This document shows positions 10,178 to 17,893 of a stretch of DNA of 64,000 nt, one piece after another; within the stretch, counting starts at the first letter, position 1; every line of letters begins with the position of its first letter. The stretch is from Limnobaculum xujianqingii (GTDB lineage: Bacteria; Pseudomonadota; Gammaproteobacteria; Enterobacterales; Enterobacteriaceae), in contig NZ_JABMLK010000002.1 of NCBI RefSeq assembly GCF_013394855.1, positions 682,001 to 746,000 on the forward strand. The letters are read 5' to 3'. The position numbers and the translations under genes are program-made. Below the pieces are notes generated by a model, which did no database searches, was not told where the DNA came from, and saw only the letters and a list, made by a program, of their open reading frames with translations.

Positions 10178-10813
10178 TTAGGTGGGGGTGTACATCACCC
10201 ACATGCCATTCTTCACATCAACGCTGGCAAAACGAATGCTATAGCGTAATAGTTTGGTCTCTTTTGGGATTTCTCCACTCTGGTAAGGTAACCAGACTAC
10301 CTGAATGTTATCTTTATCCGGCATTCCCAGCTCAAGGGTTCCCCAGTAGACAATGATCTTGTCCTGTCGGGCTTTAGCGGAGGCCAGACGTAAAGAGCGA
10401 ATATAGTTAGGCTGTGGTGCCTCTTCCTGCTCTTCATTTTTTCTGGCAACAGGAGAACGCTGTTTCGATGGTGACAACCCGGAATAGACGGAAACGCTGA
10501 AGTAATTCATCATTTCCTGCTGCATAACCGCATCCGGTACGGTAGCACCGGATTGCACTAATACAATTTGTGCCCGACTGGGTATCAGGAAGCTGCTCTT
10601 GCTGGCTTCTCTAACCGCCTGTTGAATATCGTGCTCAGTGATTTCCACAAAAGGGTCGATATATAACACTTCCTGTTCTGTCAGCCCATTTTTGATGGTT
10701 AAACCGGCGGCTCTGGATTTAAAATCCGGGCTGGATGAACAACCGGAAAGGGCTACAGACAGTAGTAGCAGTGGCAGGAAGCCTCCTGAACCAAAATATT
10801 TATTTAACCGCAT
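10178..10813 (-). CDS. Predicted outer-membrane lipoprotein of the T6SS operon
   Basis: The 211-aa product has a clear lipoprotein signal: hydrophobic core LPLLLLSVA and lipobox L22-S-G-C25, with Ser at +2, which favours sorting to the outer membrane. An AAAAGGA ribosome site precedes the ATG. The mature part has no motif I can assign; it has a charged Lys/Glu linker at about residues 115-132. It is not the TssJ subunit, which is encoded separately at 22725-23249. It follows the vasL-like gene by 39 nt and so occupies the distal end of the operon. A role in envelope anchoring or effector handling is only a guess. Confidence 0.75.
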   Translation of the reverse strand: MRLNKYFGSGGFLPLLLLSVALSGCSSSPDFKSRAAGLTIKNGLTEQEVLYIDPFVEITEHDIQQAVREASKSSFLIPSRAQIVLVQSGATVPDAVMQQEMMNYFSVSVYSGLSPSKQRSPVARKNEEQEEAPQPNYIRSLRLASAKARQDKIIVYWGTLELGMPDKDNIQVVWLPYQSGEIPKETKLLRYSIRFASVDVKNGMWVMYTPT

Positions 10814-10852
10814 GGCGTTGTCCTTTTATGCGTAAAACAGCAATCGGGCTGA

Positions 10853-12214
10853 TTAACGTTTTTCTTTGAGTAATTGGTGATACTGGCTTAATAAACTGTT
10901 TAACCGCTGTTCTAACAGCTGGTTTTTTTCCGGCGCTAACTGTTCAGCTTCAACCAGCTGCCTTAGCACTTCTTCAACCGGTTCCTGCTCACTAAGCTGA
11001 CGCTGAATAACGGTAAGGGAGTTCTTCAACTGAGAGTAGGCCAGAGGATTGCGTTGTGATTCCGCCTGATTGAGTTGGCGGATAAGTGCAGCAATTCTCT
11101 TTTGTGCCTGAGCATAATTGTCATTTAGCGGAGTTTGATTACGCTGGGTATTGAGAAATTGCTCCCATTGCTGTTTGACCGCAGTGGCTTTTTTGGAGTC
11201 CGGCCACAGCTGCACCATCAATGCACTCAGGTTGTCGCCATAATATCGGCTGGCCAACGGAGACTGACCGGTGAGAATGGTTAGTTGTTCCTGATAAGCC
11301 GTTAAATCAGGCTGTAGGCGATAAAATGGTTCAGTTTGTAGCTGATTGGCATATTGAATAATTTCCTGCTGGGGTAACGGTGAGAACAGATGCGTTTCCA
11401 TCAGGCGCGGTGATTGCTGATTGCCATATATAAAGCCAATAAATGCTGCACTGGCAAGCAAAACACCAATAACAAAACCGTGCCAGGCTTTAACTCTCGG
11501 AGGCGGTGGTGAGAACGGCAGGTTAACCGATACTGGTGGTTGAGTTTGGTGAACAGGAGCCTGATGGATATGGACCGGCACCTGAGGCTGTTCAGGTTTG
11601 GCTACCACTTCGGCTACTTCAGCTACCGGTTTAGTTTCCGGTTTTGGTGTGGTCTCCTGAGGTAACAGTGCCTGTTTTCGATCTTGTCTGAGTTGGTCGA
11701 CCGCTCGTTTTTCTAACGTTTCACGCGTGTTAATCACAAACTTGTACAGCTCAATAACTTTGGACTCTTTTTTTAACTGTCGTGACTGCAATACTTCGGC
11801 AATACGTTTTAGCGGTTGCTCTAACTGCAACAACAGAGGAATATCCGCCGCTTTAAATTTGTAGTTGCGGATATCCAGGCCAATACGATTATTCAGCCAG
11901 TCCAGCATTTCTATGCGGGCAGTTTCGCTTTCTGGCCAGAGCGTATCCCAATAGCGTTCAATCAGTTCTGCGATCAGGGTACAACCATCGCTAAAACCGG
12001 TCAGGCCTGCAAGCCGGGTCTCTGCCAGCGTGGCGTAGCAGGCGGTTTGCAGGTCGATACCATTTTTGCTGAATAAATCTGATGACAGGGTTTTAATCAG
12101 TTCAAAATCAACCTCAGAAGCCGCCGGGTTGCTGAGTTTATTAACTTCATTGCGTATCTCTGTAAATTCCAGGTAATTACGCGGGTCGCCCCCGGCATGG
12201 AAATCCCTGTGCAT
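10853..12214 (-). CDS. vasL: VasL-like TssA-family protein (ImpA N-terminal domain, one TM segment)
   Basis: The 453-aa product begins with an ImpA_N/TssA-type domain (HAGGDPRNYLEFTEIRNEVNK, then a YWDTLWPES motif near residue 90). This is followed by a Pro/Gln-rich linker, a single membrane helix WHGFVIGVLLASAAFIGFIYG near residues 245-265, and a coiled, Gln-rich tail. This layout matches VasL of Vibrio cholerae, a TssA-like protein distinct from the classical TssA. The ATG at 12214 is preceded at good spacing by GGGAGG; the in-frame TTG five codons earlier lies within that ribosome site. It follows tssM after a 48-nt gap containing a hairpin, as vasL follows vasK in Vibrio. Confidence 0.8.
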   Translation of the reverse strand: MHRDFHAGGDPRNYLEFTEIRNEVNKLSNPAASEVDFELIKTLSSDLFSKNGIDLQTACYATLAETRLAGLTGFSDGCTLIAELIERYWDTLWPESETARIEMLDWLNNRIGLDIRNYKFKAADIPLLLQLEQPLKRIAEVLQSRQLKKESKVIELYKFVINTRETLEKRAVDQLRQDRKQALLPQETTPKPETKPVAEVAEVVAKPEQPQVPVHIHQAPVHQTQPPVSVNLPFSPPPPRVKAWHGFVIGVLLASAAFIGFIYGNQQSPRLMETHLFSPLPQQEIIQYANQLQTEPFYRLQPDLTAYQEQLTILTGQSPLASRYYGDNLSALMVQLWPDSKKATAVKQQWEQFLNTQRNQTPLNDNYAQAQKRIAALIRQLNQAESQRNPLAYSQLKNSLTVIQRQLSEQEPVEEVLRQLVEAEQLAPEKNQLLEQRLNSLLSQYHQLLKEKR

Positions 12215-12227
12215 AAACGAACCTCCC

Positions 12228-12253
12228 AAAAGGGCCGGACGTCAGGTCCGGCC
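12228..12253 (-). terminator. Hairpin with T run between tssM and the vasL-like gene
   Basis: GGCCGGAC (12246-12253 read on the minus strand) pairs perfectly with GTCCGGCC (12233-12240) around a 5-nt loop. It is followed on the minus strand by CTTTT and then directly by the vasL ribosome site. It resembles a leaky terminator or attenuator that would reduce expression of the three distal genes. Confidence 0.5.
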
Positions 12254-12262
12254 ATACTGCAC

Positions 12263-15200
12263 TTAATACAAGGTATCTGGTAAGTTGAACTGGCTAAATA
12301 GCCCACCGGCAAACGGATTATCCGATTCATCAATAAACACGCGATAGATGATGTAGCCGTTGTCGATGTCGTAGCGCACATCAAACGAGTTATTACTGAC
12401 GTTGGTTAACTTGCCGGAGTTAATCATGCGTAGCAGTCCCCAGGCGCTGGTATAGCTCAGGGTCTTATTACTGCGTTCACCACCCACCAGAGTTAACTTA
12501 CTTTCAACGTTATCCCGCATCGAGTTCGGCCAAATCAGACGCACAGGAATGCTGCTGGAATGGCGGTATTCCACTAACTGACCGTCCAGATTCAGAATGC
12601 CACGACGACGGTTGCCTGACATGTTGATCGGCTGAATAGAGAACTGAATGCCTAATCCATTCTGCTTCTTAAAGAAAGTTCGACGGATCTTCTCGGCGAT
12701 TTCCAACTGACGCAGAATATTTGGATGAATCAGGGATTTATCTGACTCATTCATGCTCCATTCATTATCAATAAACACCTTCAGGTTTTGCTGATAGAAG
12801 GAGTCCAGGGTTCCACCGTAGCCAAAGAAGCGTTCAAATTCGCTTAACGGTACGTCCAGTTTAGCGCCCGGTGAGAATGGATAGCGCTGGGCCAGACCCT
12901 GACGATATGGGGTGACTACTTTGTCATTCCATTCAACTTCAAGAGAACGGATGGCTTCAATCATGATCACGTTCCAGACTTCCGTTGCCAGTTCGTTAAC
13001 CCAACGGCCCAGCGGCTCCGGCAGGGATTTGGATAATTGCTGTGCTTCGAAAATTGGATCGCTATTGTTGTTACTTAACCGTAACTGAACTGCCTGTAGC
13101 GCAGATTTTCCCGGTGACGGTGAGTTCTGAATAGCCATCAGATAGCGGTGTAAATCGGTTAGCTTCAGGCTAACGTTGCCTAACGCACTGATTTGATCTT
13201 TATCTTCAATAGTAACGCTGTTCTCTTTGGTAAACTGGTGGCTGAGATAGTTAAGCAGTTTGTAATCTCGTCCTTGTCCGGTCGCTGTGGTATTAAGTAA
13301 CTTGGAACCATCCCCCAGCACCGAGTCTTTAGGATTAGTATTTTCCCGCAGTAAATCCATGATGCGTTTGAACACATATTCACCGCTGGTGATCTGCTCC
13401 AGCCCGGCAATCGCATCCGGAATATCGGCAAACTTGCGGATATGAATATTGTTATAGGCATTGTGCCAGGTAGTGATGTAATCGTTCAGATACAGTGAAG
13501 TGATCTGCTTTTGTATCTCTTCCCGATCGGCTTTGCTGTAGTTCACATCCTGAGTGATATCCAGTACCCAACTATCCAGTGAGGTATAGTTAATTAATGA
13601 CTCATCCTGAAGTACAAAAAAGTTGGTCAGGCCTGTGCGAGTCAACAGCTGTGGAACCTTGAGTAAGGCTTCATTATCAGCAACAAAGATGGAATCAAAG
13701 CTGGCACCCACCTGGTTTCTGATATTTAAATCATTTGGCAGCGCGGTTTTAGCTTGTCCATGTAGCCCCTGATAAACCCGACGATAGATGGAAAGGCGGC
13801 GTAAATCTACCTGTGCATCTTTGATGCTTTGGTCATAAGGAAGATAGCTCTCAATAGCCAGGCGATTCTTATTCATTCGCTCGGCTTTCCAGTCGATATG
13901 GTCCAGCGCATAGGAAAGATGCTGTTCAAGCTGAATCTGAATATCGTTTTGGCCTTTAAAAGCGGTACTCCAGCGGTCAATCATATAGTTCATGACGGCG
14001 GTTTTATCCCGACCGGTTTCATCTTCAATCATGCGCATAATACGTAAGATACGAAGCTTATTGTCGCTACCTTCTTTCTCTTTCAGCAGTTGTTGTTCCA
14101 GACCATTCATAATGGCTGGCAGGAAGCGCTGCATCAGTAAATTGAGATAGGTGGATTCCACATAAGGGCCGATTTTGTTGCCCTGATACAGTCCCATATC
14201 TGAAAGCACACTGCGCTTGCTGTAGTCACCATAAGCGAATGTCGCCTGACTAACCGGATTAAGCAGGGGCAGTTGCAAGGCTCCCAGATAATCTTTTTGG
14301 TCAGGCAATTCGATTTCTACATATTGCTTAGCATTGGCAAGAACTTCGTCACCGGCTTTATGATTGTAAGAGTAGAAGTACTGCCAGCCAGCAAGGAAAA
14401 TTACCGCAATACCTGCGGCGCTGGCCCCCCAACGATACAAACGCTTACGGGTATCATTGCGATACTGTTCGTTTTTACCCGCCAGTTGAGTTTCCTCAAA
14501 CAACAGGTTGTTTAACAGTTCGTGGGTAAAATAGGGGTGAGAAAGCTGGCTTTGCCAACTTGGATAGATCTGCTCCGGCAGGTTGTATTGTGATGCTGCC
14601 GATTTAACAAACAGATCCTCCATTTGTCCCTTTTGTTGTGAAGAGGTCAGATAAAGCCCGCGCAACAGGAACTGGTTGTGTTCTGAAGAGAACAGACCAT
14701 GATCGATCAGTTCCTGCACATAGTCCTTGATACCGTTAATCTGGCGAATAAAGGTAAACAGCTGGCTACGCTGGCTCACGTCAACGTTATTCAGCATCAT
14801 GCCAGGCATGGCACTGTTGAGCTGATGGAGCCACTGTTGCCAGAAGTTGTTGAGTGTTTTTTTCCAGTCGGACTCATCGATAGGGAAGGTAATGCCTAAG
14901 ATCTCTTCCCGCTGTTTTTTGTCCAGCGCCTGATACATGGCACCAAAGCCATACAGCAAGTCAAACTTGGTTAATACGATATACACAGGCAGGCTGGTAT
15001 GCAGCGTACTGGAAACCTCATTTAAACGCGCTTTTAGCGCTGCAATGTAATTTTCTCGTTCTATTTTGTTAAAGGTACAGAATTGGTAGAGGTCAACCGT
15101 CAGGATAATGCCGCTGAGCGGCTGTACCGGTCTGACTTCAACTAACCATGACAGCACATTCTTCCACAATTTCTCATACAGAGTGGGTAAGGCATGGTCG

Positions 15201-15802
15201 GTGGGTTGCTCCAGTAATACGCCATCGGCTTCAACAATTACAGCCTGATTATTGAGCCAGCAATGTACCAACTGTTCGTTTTCTGGTGCATACAGTTCAT
15301 TAAGCTTACAGCCCTCTTTCAGGAAGGTGGTTTTACCGGAGCCGCGATTACCAATCACCAGATACCAGGGTAATTTATATTCCGCGTTCTTTACCGCCAG
15401 TTGCTTTTGTAGATTGACCATCCAGCGGTTGAGATAACGCTGCTGAACGCTCACTTCCATTTCAACCGGATCTTTCACTTCGCGTTTGGTCTGCTTTTGC
15501 TGCATACGCAACCGACGGTTGGAGAGCTCCAGATGTAGCACCGCCCATATCATGGCGCTGAGAATAGTAATTAAAGTAATCAACCAGCGGCGAACGGACG
15601 GGGAAAACGGCTTAGCCCCCAAAATTTCAAAGTCATCACCGTAGGTCCACATCCAGAACATTGCCAGCAGCCATATCGCTACCACAATAAAAATGCGTTT
15701 GCTTTTAATGGCAGAGCCACCGGGTAGCTTCGAGAGTTTGGATGCACCGGGAAGCTTTGGAAGTTTTGGCAGCCGGGGTTTGAATATTGATGGCAACTTC
15801 AT
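12263..15802 (-). CDS. tssM: T6SS membrane complex protein TssM (IcmF/VasK)
   Basis: TssM is the inner-membrane scaffold that spans the periplasm and, with TssL and TssJ, anchors the T6SS. The 1179-aa product has a Lys/Pro-rich N-terminus and two membrane helices at about residues 36-53 and 70-90. A cytoplasmic NTPase-like domain has an intact Walker A site, GNRGSGKTT, at about residue 151. A third helix follows near 460 (WGASAAGIAVIFLAGW), then a long periplasmic IcmF and C-terminal domain. The start codon overlaps the tssA stop by 4 nt (ATGA), indicating translational coupling. Walker A is missing in some TssM lineages but complete here, so the protein may hydrolyse nucleotide. Confidence 0.96.
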   Translation of the reverse strand: MKLPSIFKPRLPKLPKLPGASKLSKLPGGSAIKSKRIFIVVAIWLLAMFWMWTYGDDFEILGAKPFSPSVRRWLITLITILSAMIWAVLHLELSNRRLRMQQKQTKREVKDPVEMEVSVQQRYLNRWMVNLQKQLAVKNAEYKLPWYLVIGNRGSGKTTFLKEGCKLNELYAPENEQLVHCWLNNQAVIVEADGVLLEQPTDHALPTLYEKLWKNVLSWLVEVRPVQPLSGIILTVDLYQFCTFNKIERENYIAALKARLNEVSSTLHTSLPVYIVLTKFDLLYGFGAMYQALDKKQREEILGITFPIDESDWKKTLNNFWQQWLHQLNSAMPGMMLNNVDVSQRSQLFTFIRQINGIKDYVQELIDHGLFSSEHNQFLLRGLYLTSSQQKGQMEDLFVKSAASQYNLPEQIYPSWQSQLSHPYFTHELLNNLLFEETQLAGKNEQYRNDTRKRLYRWGASAAGIAVIFLAGWQYFYSYNHKAGDEVLANAKQYVEIELPDQKDYLGALQLPLLNPVSQATFAYGDYSKRSVLSDMGLYQGNKIGPYVESTYLNLLMQRFLPAIMNGLEQQLLKEKEGSDNKLRILRIMRMIEDETGRDKTAVMNYMIDRWSTAFKGQNDIQIQLEQHLSYALDHIDWKAERMNKNRLAIESYLPYDQSIKDAQVDLRRLSIYRRVYQGLHGQAKTALPNDLNIRNQVGASFDSIFVADNEALLKVPQLLTRTGLTNFFVLQDESLINYTSLDSWVLDITQDVNYSKADREEIQKQITSLYLNDYITTWHNAYNNIHIRKFADIPDAIAGLEQITSGEYVFKRIMDLLRENTNPKDSVLGDGSKLLNTTATGQGRDYKLLNYLSHQFTKENSVTIEDKDQISALGNVSLKLTDLHRYLMAIQNSPSPGKSALQAVQLRLSNNNSDPIFEAQQLSKSLPEPLGRWVNELATEVWNVIMIEAIRSLEVEWNDKVVTPYRQGLAQRYPFSPGAKLDVPLSEFERFFGYGGTLDSFYQQNLKVFIDNEWSMNESDKSLIHPNILRQLEIAEKIRRTFFKKQNGLGIQFSIQPINMSGNRRRGILNLDGQLVEYRHSSSIPVRLIWPNSMRDNVESKLTLVGGERSNKTLSYTSAWGLLRMINSGKLTNVSNNSFDVRYDIDNGYIIYRVFIDESDNPFAGGLFSQFNLPDTLY

Positions 15803-17199
15803 GATGACTCCTTGTTACCTAAGGTCTCTTTTAATTCGTTACAGTTATCAAAGAACGAGGGTTCCCATTCCTGAGCGGATAGCTGAGTTGTCCTGTGGAT
15901 TAAATTTTCCAGCTGGTGTCTGGCGATTTTGTGACAGCCCGCCTGTTTGAGCAGTTGAATGGTGCTGAGCTGGCTATAAGAGAGTGAACGAGGTTCGTTA
16001 CCGGCAGCCTGCTCTAGACTATCCAGTGCGGCCTGTAGCCCTTCACTGTCAAACAATGCCAGCGCTTGTTCATACTCTTCATTGGTTGCCTGACGGCTCT
16101 CTTTTTGGCTAAACCACTTTTGAGTTTTCTCATTCATAAAGGGTGCGCCATTAGAGAAGCACAGGGACTGACAGTCAGGAAAACGTTCGAGAAAATACTT
16201 TAATTCGTTGCGAATCACATCCGCGATGCCCGAATGACCTAACTTGTCGGCAATGCGTGCTGACAGATAATGACCGTCAAACCAGTAAGGAGAGTAAGCG
16301 ATGGTATTTTCCACTTTGGCCCACAGGGCATAGTTGGCCTGACTAAATTCCCGATCGAACTCGCTGATTTTTTCTGCCGGTAATGGTGGTACGGTAGTGA
16401 CATGGTTGCCTGCCGCCGGTGGCACCGAAGCATTAAACCAAATGGCATGGCGTCGCAACTGAAAACAGAGCGGGGTGCTGAACGATCTCTCTGCTTCGAT
16501 TTCGGCAATTTTAAGCAGGGTTTTACTCCAGGCGCGCTCAGAAGAGTCATCCAGATGAACATGAGGCAGTGGTTTGGGCGCGGCTGCTGGTTGTGTCTGT
16601 GGCGCCGAAACAGCAGCACTCTGACTAACCGGCGCAGGGCTGGCGGTTTGAGCCGCAGGCAGCTCGGTAATAGACGATCTGGCATAGCTGACAATCAATT
16701 TATCCAGTTCTTCACAGAGCGCCGAATCGGTTTGCCATAACTGTTTGAGACGAACAAACTCTTTAGTGGATTGTTCACGCTCTTCCTCAATAGCGGCAGT
16801 GCAGAAAGCCTCTTTTGCATTACTGAAACGTTGAATAATCATTTGGGCAATGCGCCGCTTATTTTTTTGCGGTGCAGCGATATCCCAATAGGCTTCAACA
16901 TAGTCAGCCAACAGAGCAATGGCCAGCAAAATACTGGCCGGACGTTCGCTGCGTTGCAGGGTATTGGCCAGATGAGCCAATAGGCGAAAGTCTTTGGTTT
17001 CTTCAGCGAATAAATTGAGTATACGATCCTGAACGTCGGCGATATTGACGGTTTCATGGCTAATAGTGCCCAACTTAGCCATTTCAGAGTCAATATATTC
17101 CCAGTCGCTGTTATTTGACGCGATGGCCAGTTCCTGCAGCGCTGGTGGTAGCGGCTTAAGCAGTAAATCGCGCCAGGGATGTTGTGCAATAAATTCCAT
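15799..17199 (-). CDS. tssA: T6SS protein TssA (VasJ type)
   Basis: The product (466 aa from the ATG at 17199) starts MEFIAQHPWRDLLLKPL, the typical beginning of the ImpA_N domain, and continues with DYVEAYWDIAAPQKNKRR, equivalent to the conserved YW-W/P region. An Ala/Pro/Gln linker (about residues 180-215) leads into a C-terminal VasJ domain that includes YSPYWFDGHYLSARIADKLGHS. TssA organises baseplate and sheath assembly. An upstream TTG at 17238 could also start the gene, overlapping tagO and with an AAGAGA site; the ATG places it 7 nt after the tagO stop. It is the second TssA-family gene in the operon. Confidence 0.9.
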   Translation of the reverse strand: MEFIAQHPWRDLLLKPLPPALQELAIASNNSDWEYIDSEMAKLGTISHETVNIADVQDRILNLFAEETKDFRLLAHLANTLQRSERPASILLAIALLADYVEAYWDIAAPQKNKRRIAQMIIQRFSNAKEAFCTAAIEEEREQSTKEFVRLKQLWQTDSALCEELDKLIVSYARSSITELPAAQTASPAPVSQSAAVSAPQTQPAAAPKPLPHVHLDDSSERAWSKTLLKIAEIEAERSFSTPLCFQLRRHAIWFNASVPPAAGNHVTTVPPLPAEKISEFDREFSQANYALWAKVENTIAYSPYWFDGHYLSARIADKLGHSGIADVIRNELKYFLERFPDCQSLCFSNGAPFMNEKTQKWFSQKESRQATNEEYEQALALFDSEGLQAALDSLEQAAGNEPRSLSYSQLSTIQLLKQAGCHKIARHQLENLIHRTTQLSAQEWEPSFFDNCNELKETLGNKESS

Positions 17200-17206
17200 C
17201 GCTAAT

Positions 17207-17893
17207 TTACCATCTGCATGCTTGTCGAAGGGGAGCAATCTCTTTTGATAATCCGGAGATTGGGAAAGACAGCCCGTTTAACGCCGGATTTTCTGATTCA
17301 ATCAGTAACGTTTCTGCATTCAGCAGGCGCGATATTTCAGAAATGCCCGGCAATCCCCGACTGCTTTCCAGCAGTAGCCCGTTATCACGAATAAACCAGT
17401 GGGAACGAAACGACACGCCGGTATTGGTTTTTAACAGGATATCGCTCTCCTGTTTATTAGGCAGAGGGCTAAAGAACGCGATTTGCATACGCGTAATATT
17501 GTCCTGACAGCTGAAAATAAGCACCGGCCGGGGAGGTTTAGTCCCCAGCGCAGGTGTAGTAATAATGACTTCTGGCGATAGTGCCCCTTCAGCACTGGAA
17601 ACCAAAAATCCAGTTGAGTGAGATTCCCGTTGTTTTTCCAGCGCCAGCGCCTTTTTCACCGTATCGCTACGTTCAGATTCAGCAGCTTGTGGTGCAGCAC
17701 CATCCTGAGTTTTAAACAGGTTGTCATAACAGGCCAAACGCAGCAGTGGGGACTGCTCGTTGCGACACTGGAGCATACTCTTCTCCAGTCCTGCACCATC
17801 TTTAAGCTGAGGCTGCGACGTAGCGGCAAAAGAGACCAGCGAAACCAATATGGTCAGTGACCATTGGATAGGGGAAAGCCCGGCTATTCGCAT
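17207..17893 (-). CDS. tagO: T6SS-associated protein TagO (VasI)
   Basis: The 228-aa product has an N-terminal signal or anchor helix (SLTILVSLVSFAA, residues 12-24) and then the VasI/TagO pattern: a CRNEQSPLLRLACYDNLF motif near residue 43. That motif resembles the C-x(n)-RL-CYD motif seen in this family. The rest carries conserved aromatic and Trp positions (FRSHWFIRDNGLLLESSRGLP). It is probably periplasmic. It overlaps the end of clpV by 10 bp and precedes tssA, the same order as vasI-vasJ in Vibrio. The exact function is unknown; TagO-type proteins are linked to TssA-TssM assembly in some species. Confidence 0.85.
   Translation of the reverse strand: MRIAGLSPIQWSLTILVSLVSFAATSQPQLKDGAGLEKSMLQCRNEQSPLLRLACYDNLFKTQDGAAPQAAESERSDTVKKALALEKQRESHSTGFLVSSAEGALSPEVIITTPALGTKPPRPVLIFSCQDNITRMQIAFFSPLPNKQESDILLKTNTGVSFRSHWFIRDNGLLLESSRGLPGISEISRLLNAETLLIESENPALNGLSFPISGLSKEIAPLRQACRW

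Noticed and set aside
10178..10813. Lipoprotein gene as tssJ
   Set aside because: A better TssJ with the typical size and sequence pattern is encoded between tagH and tssK (22725-23249).
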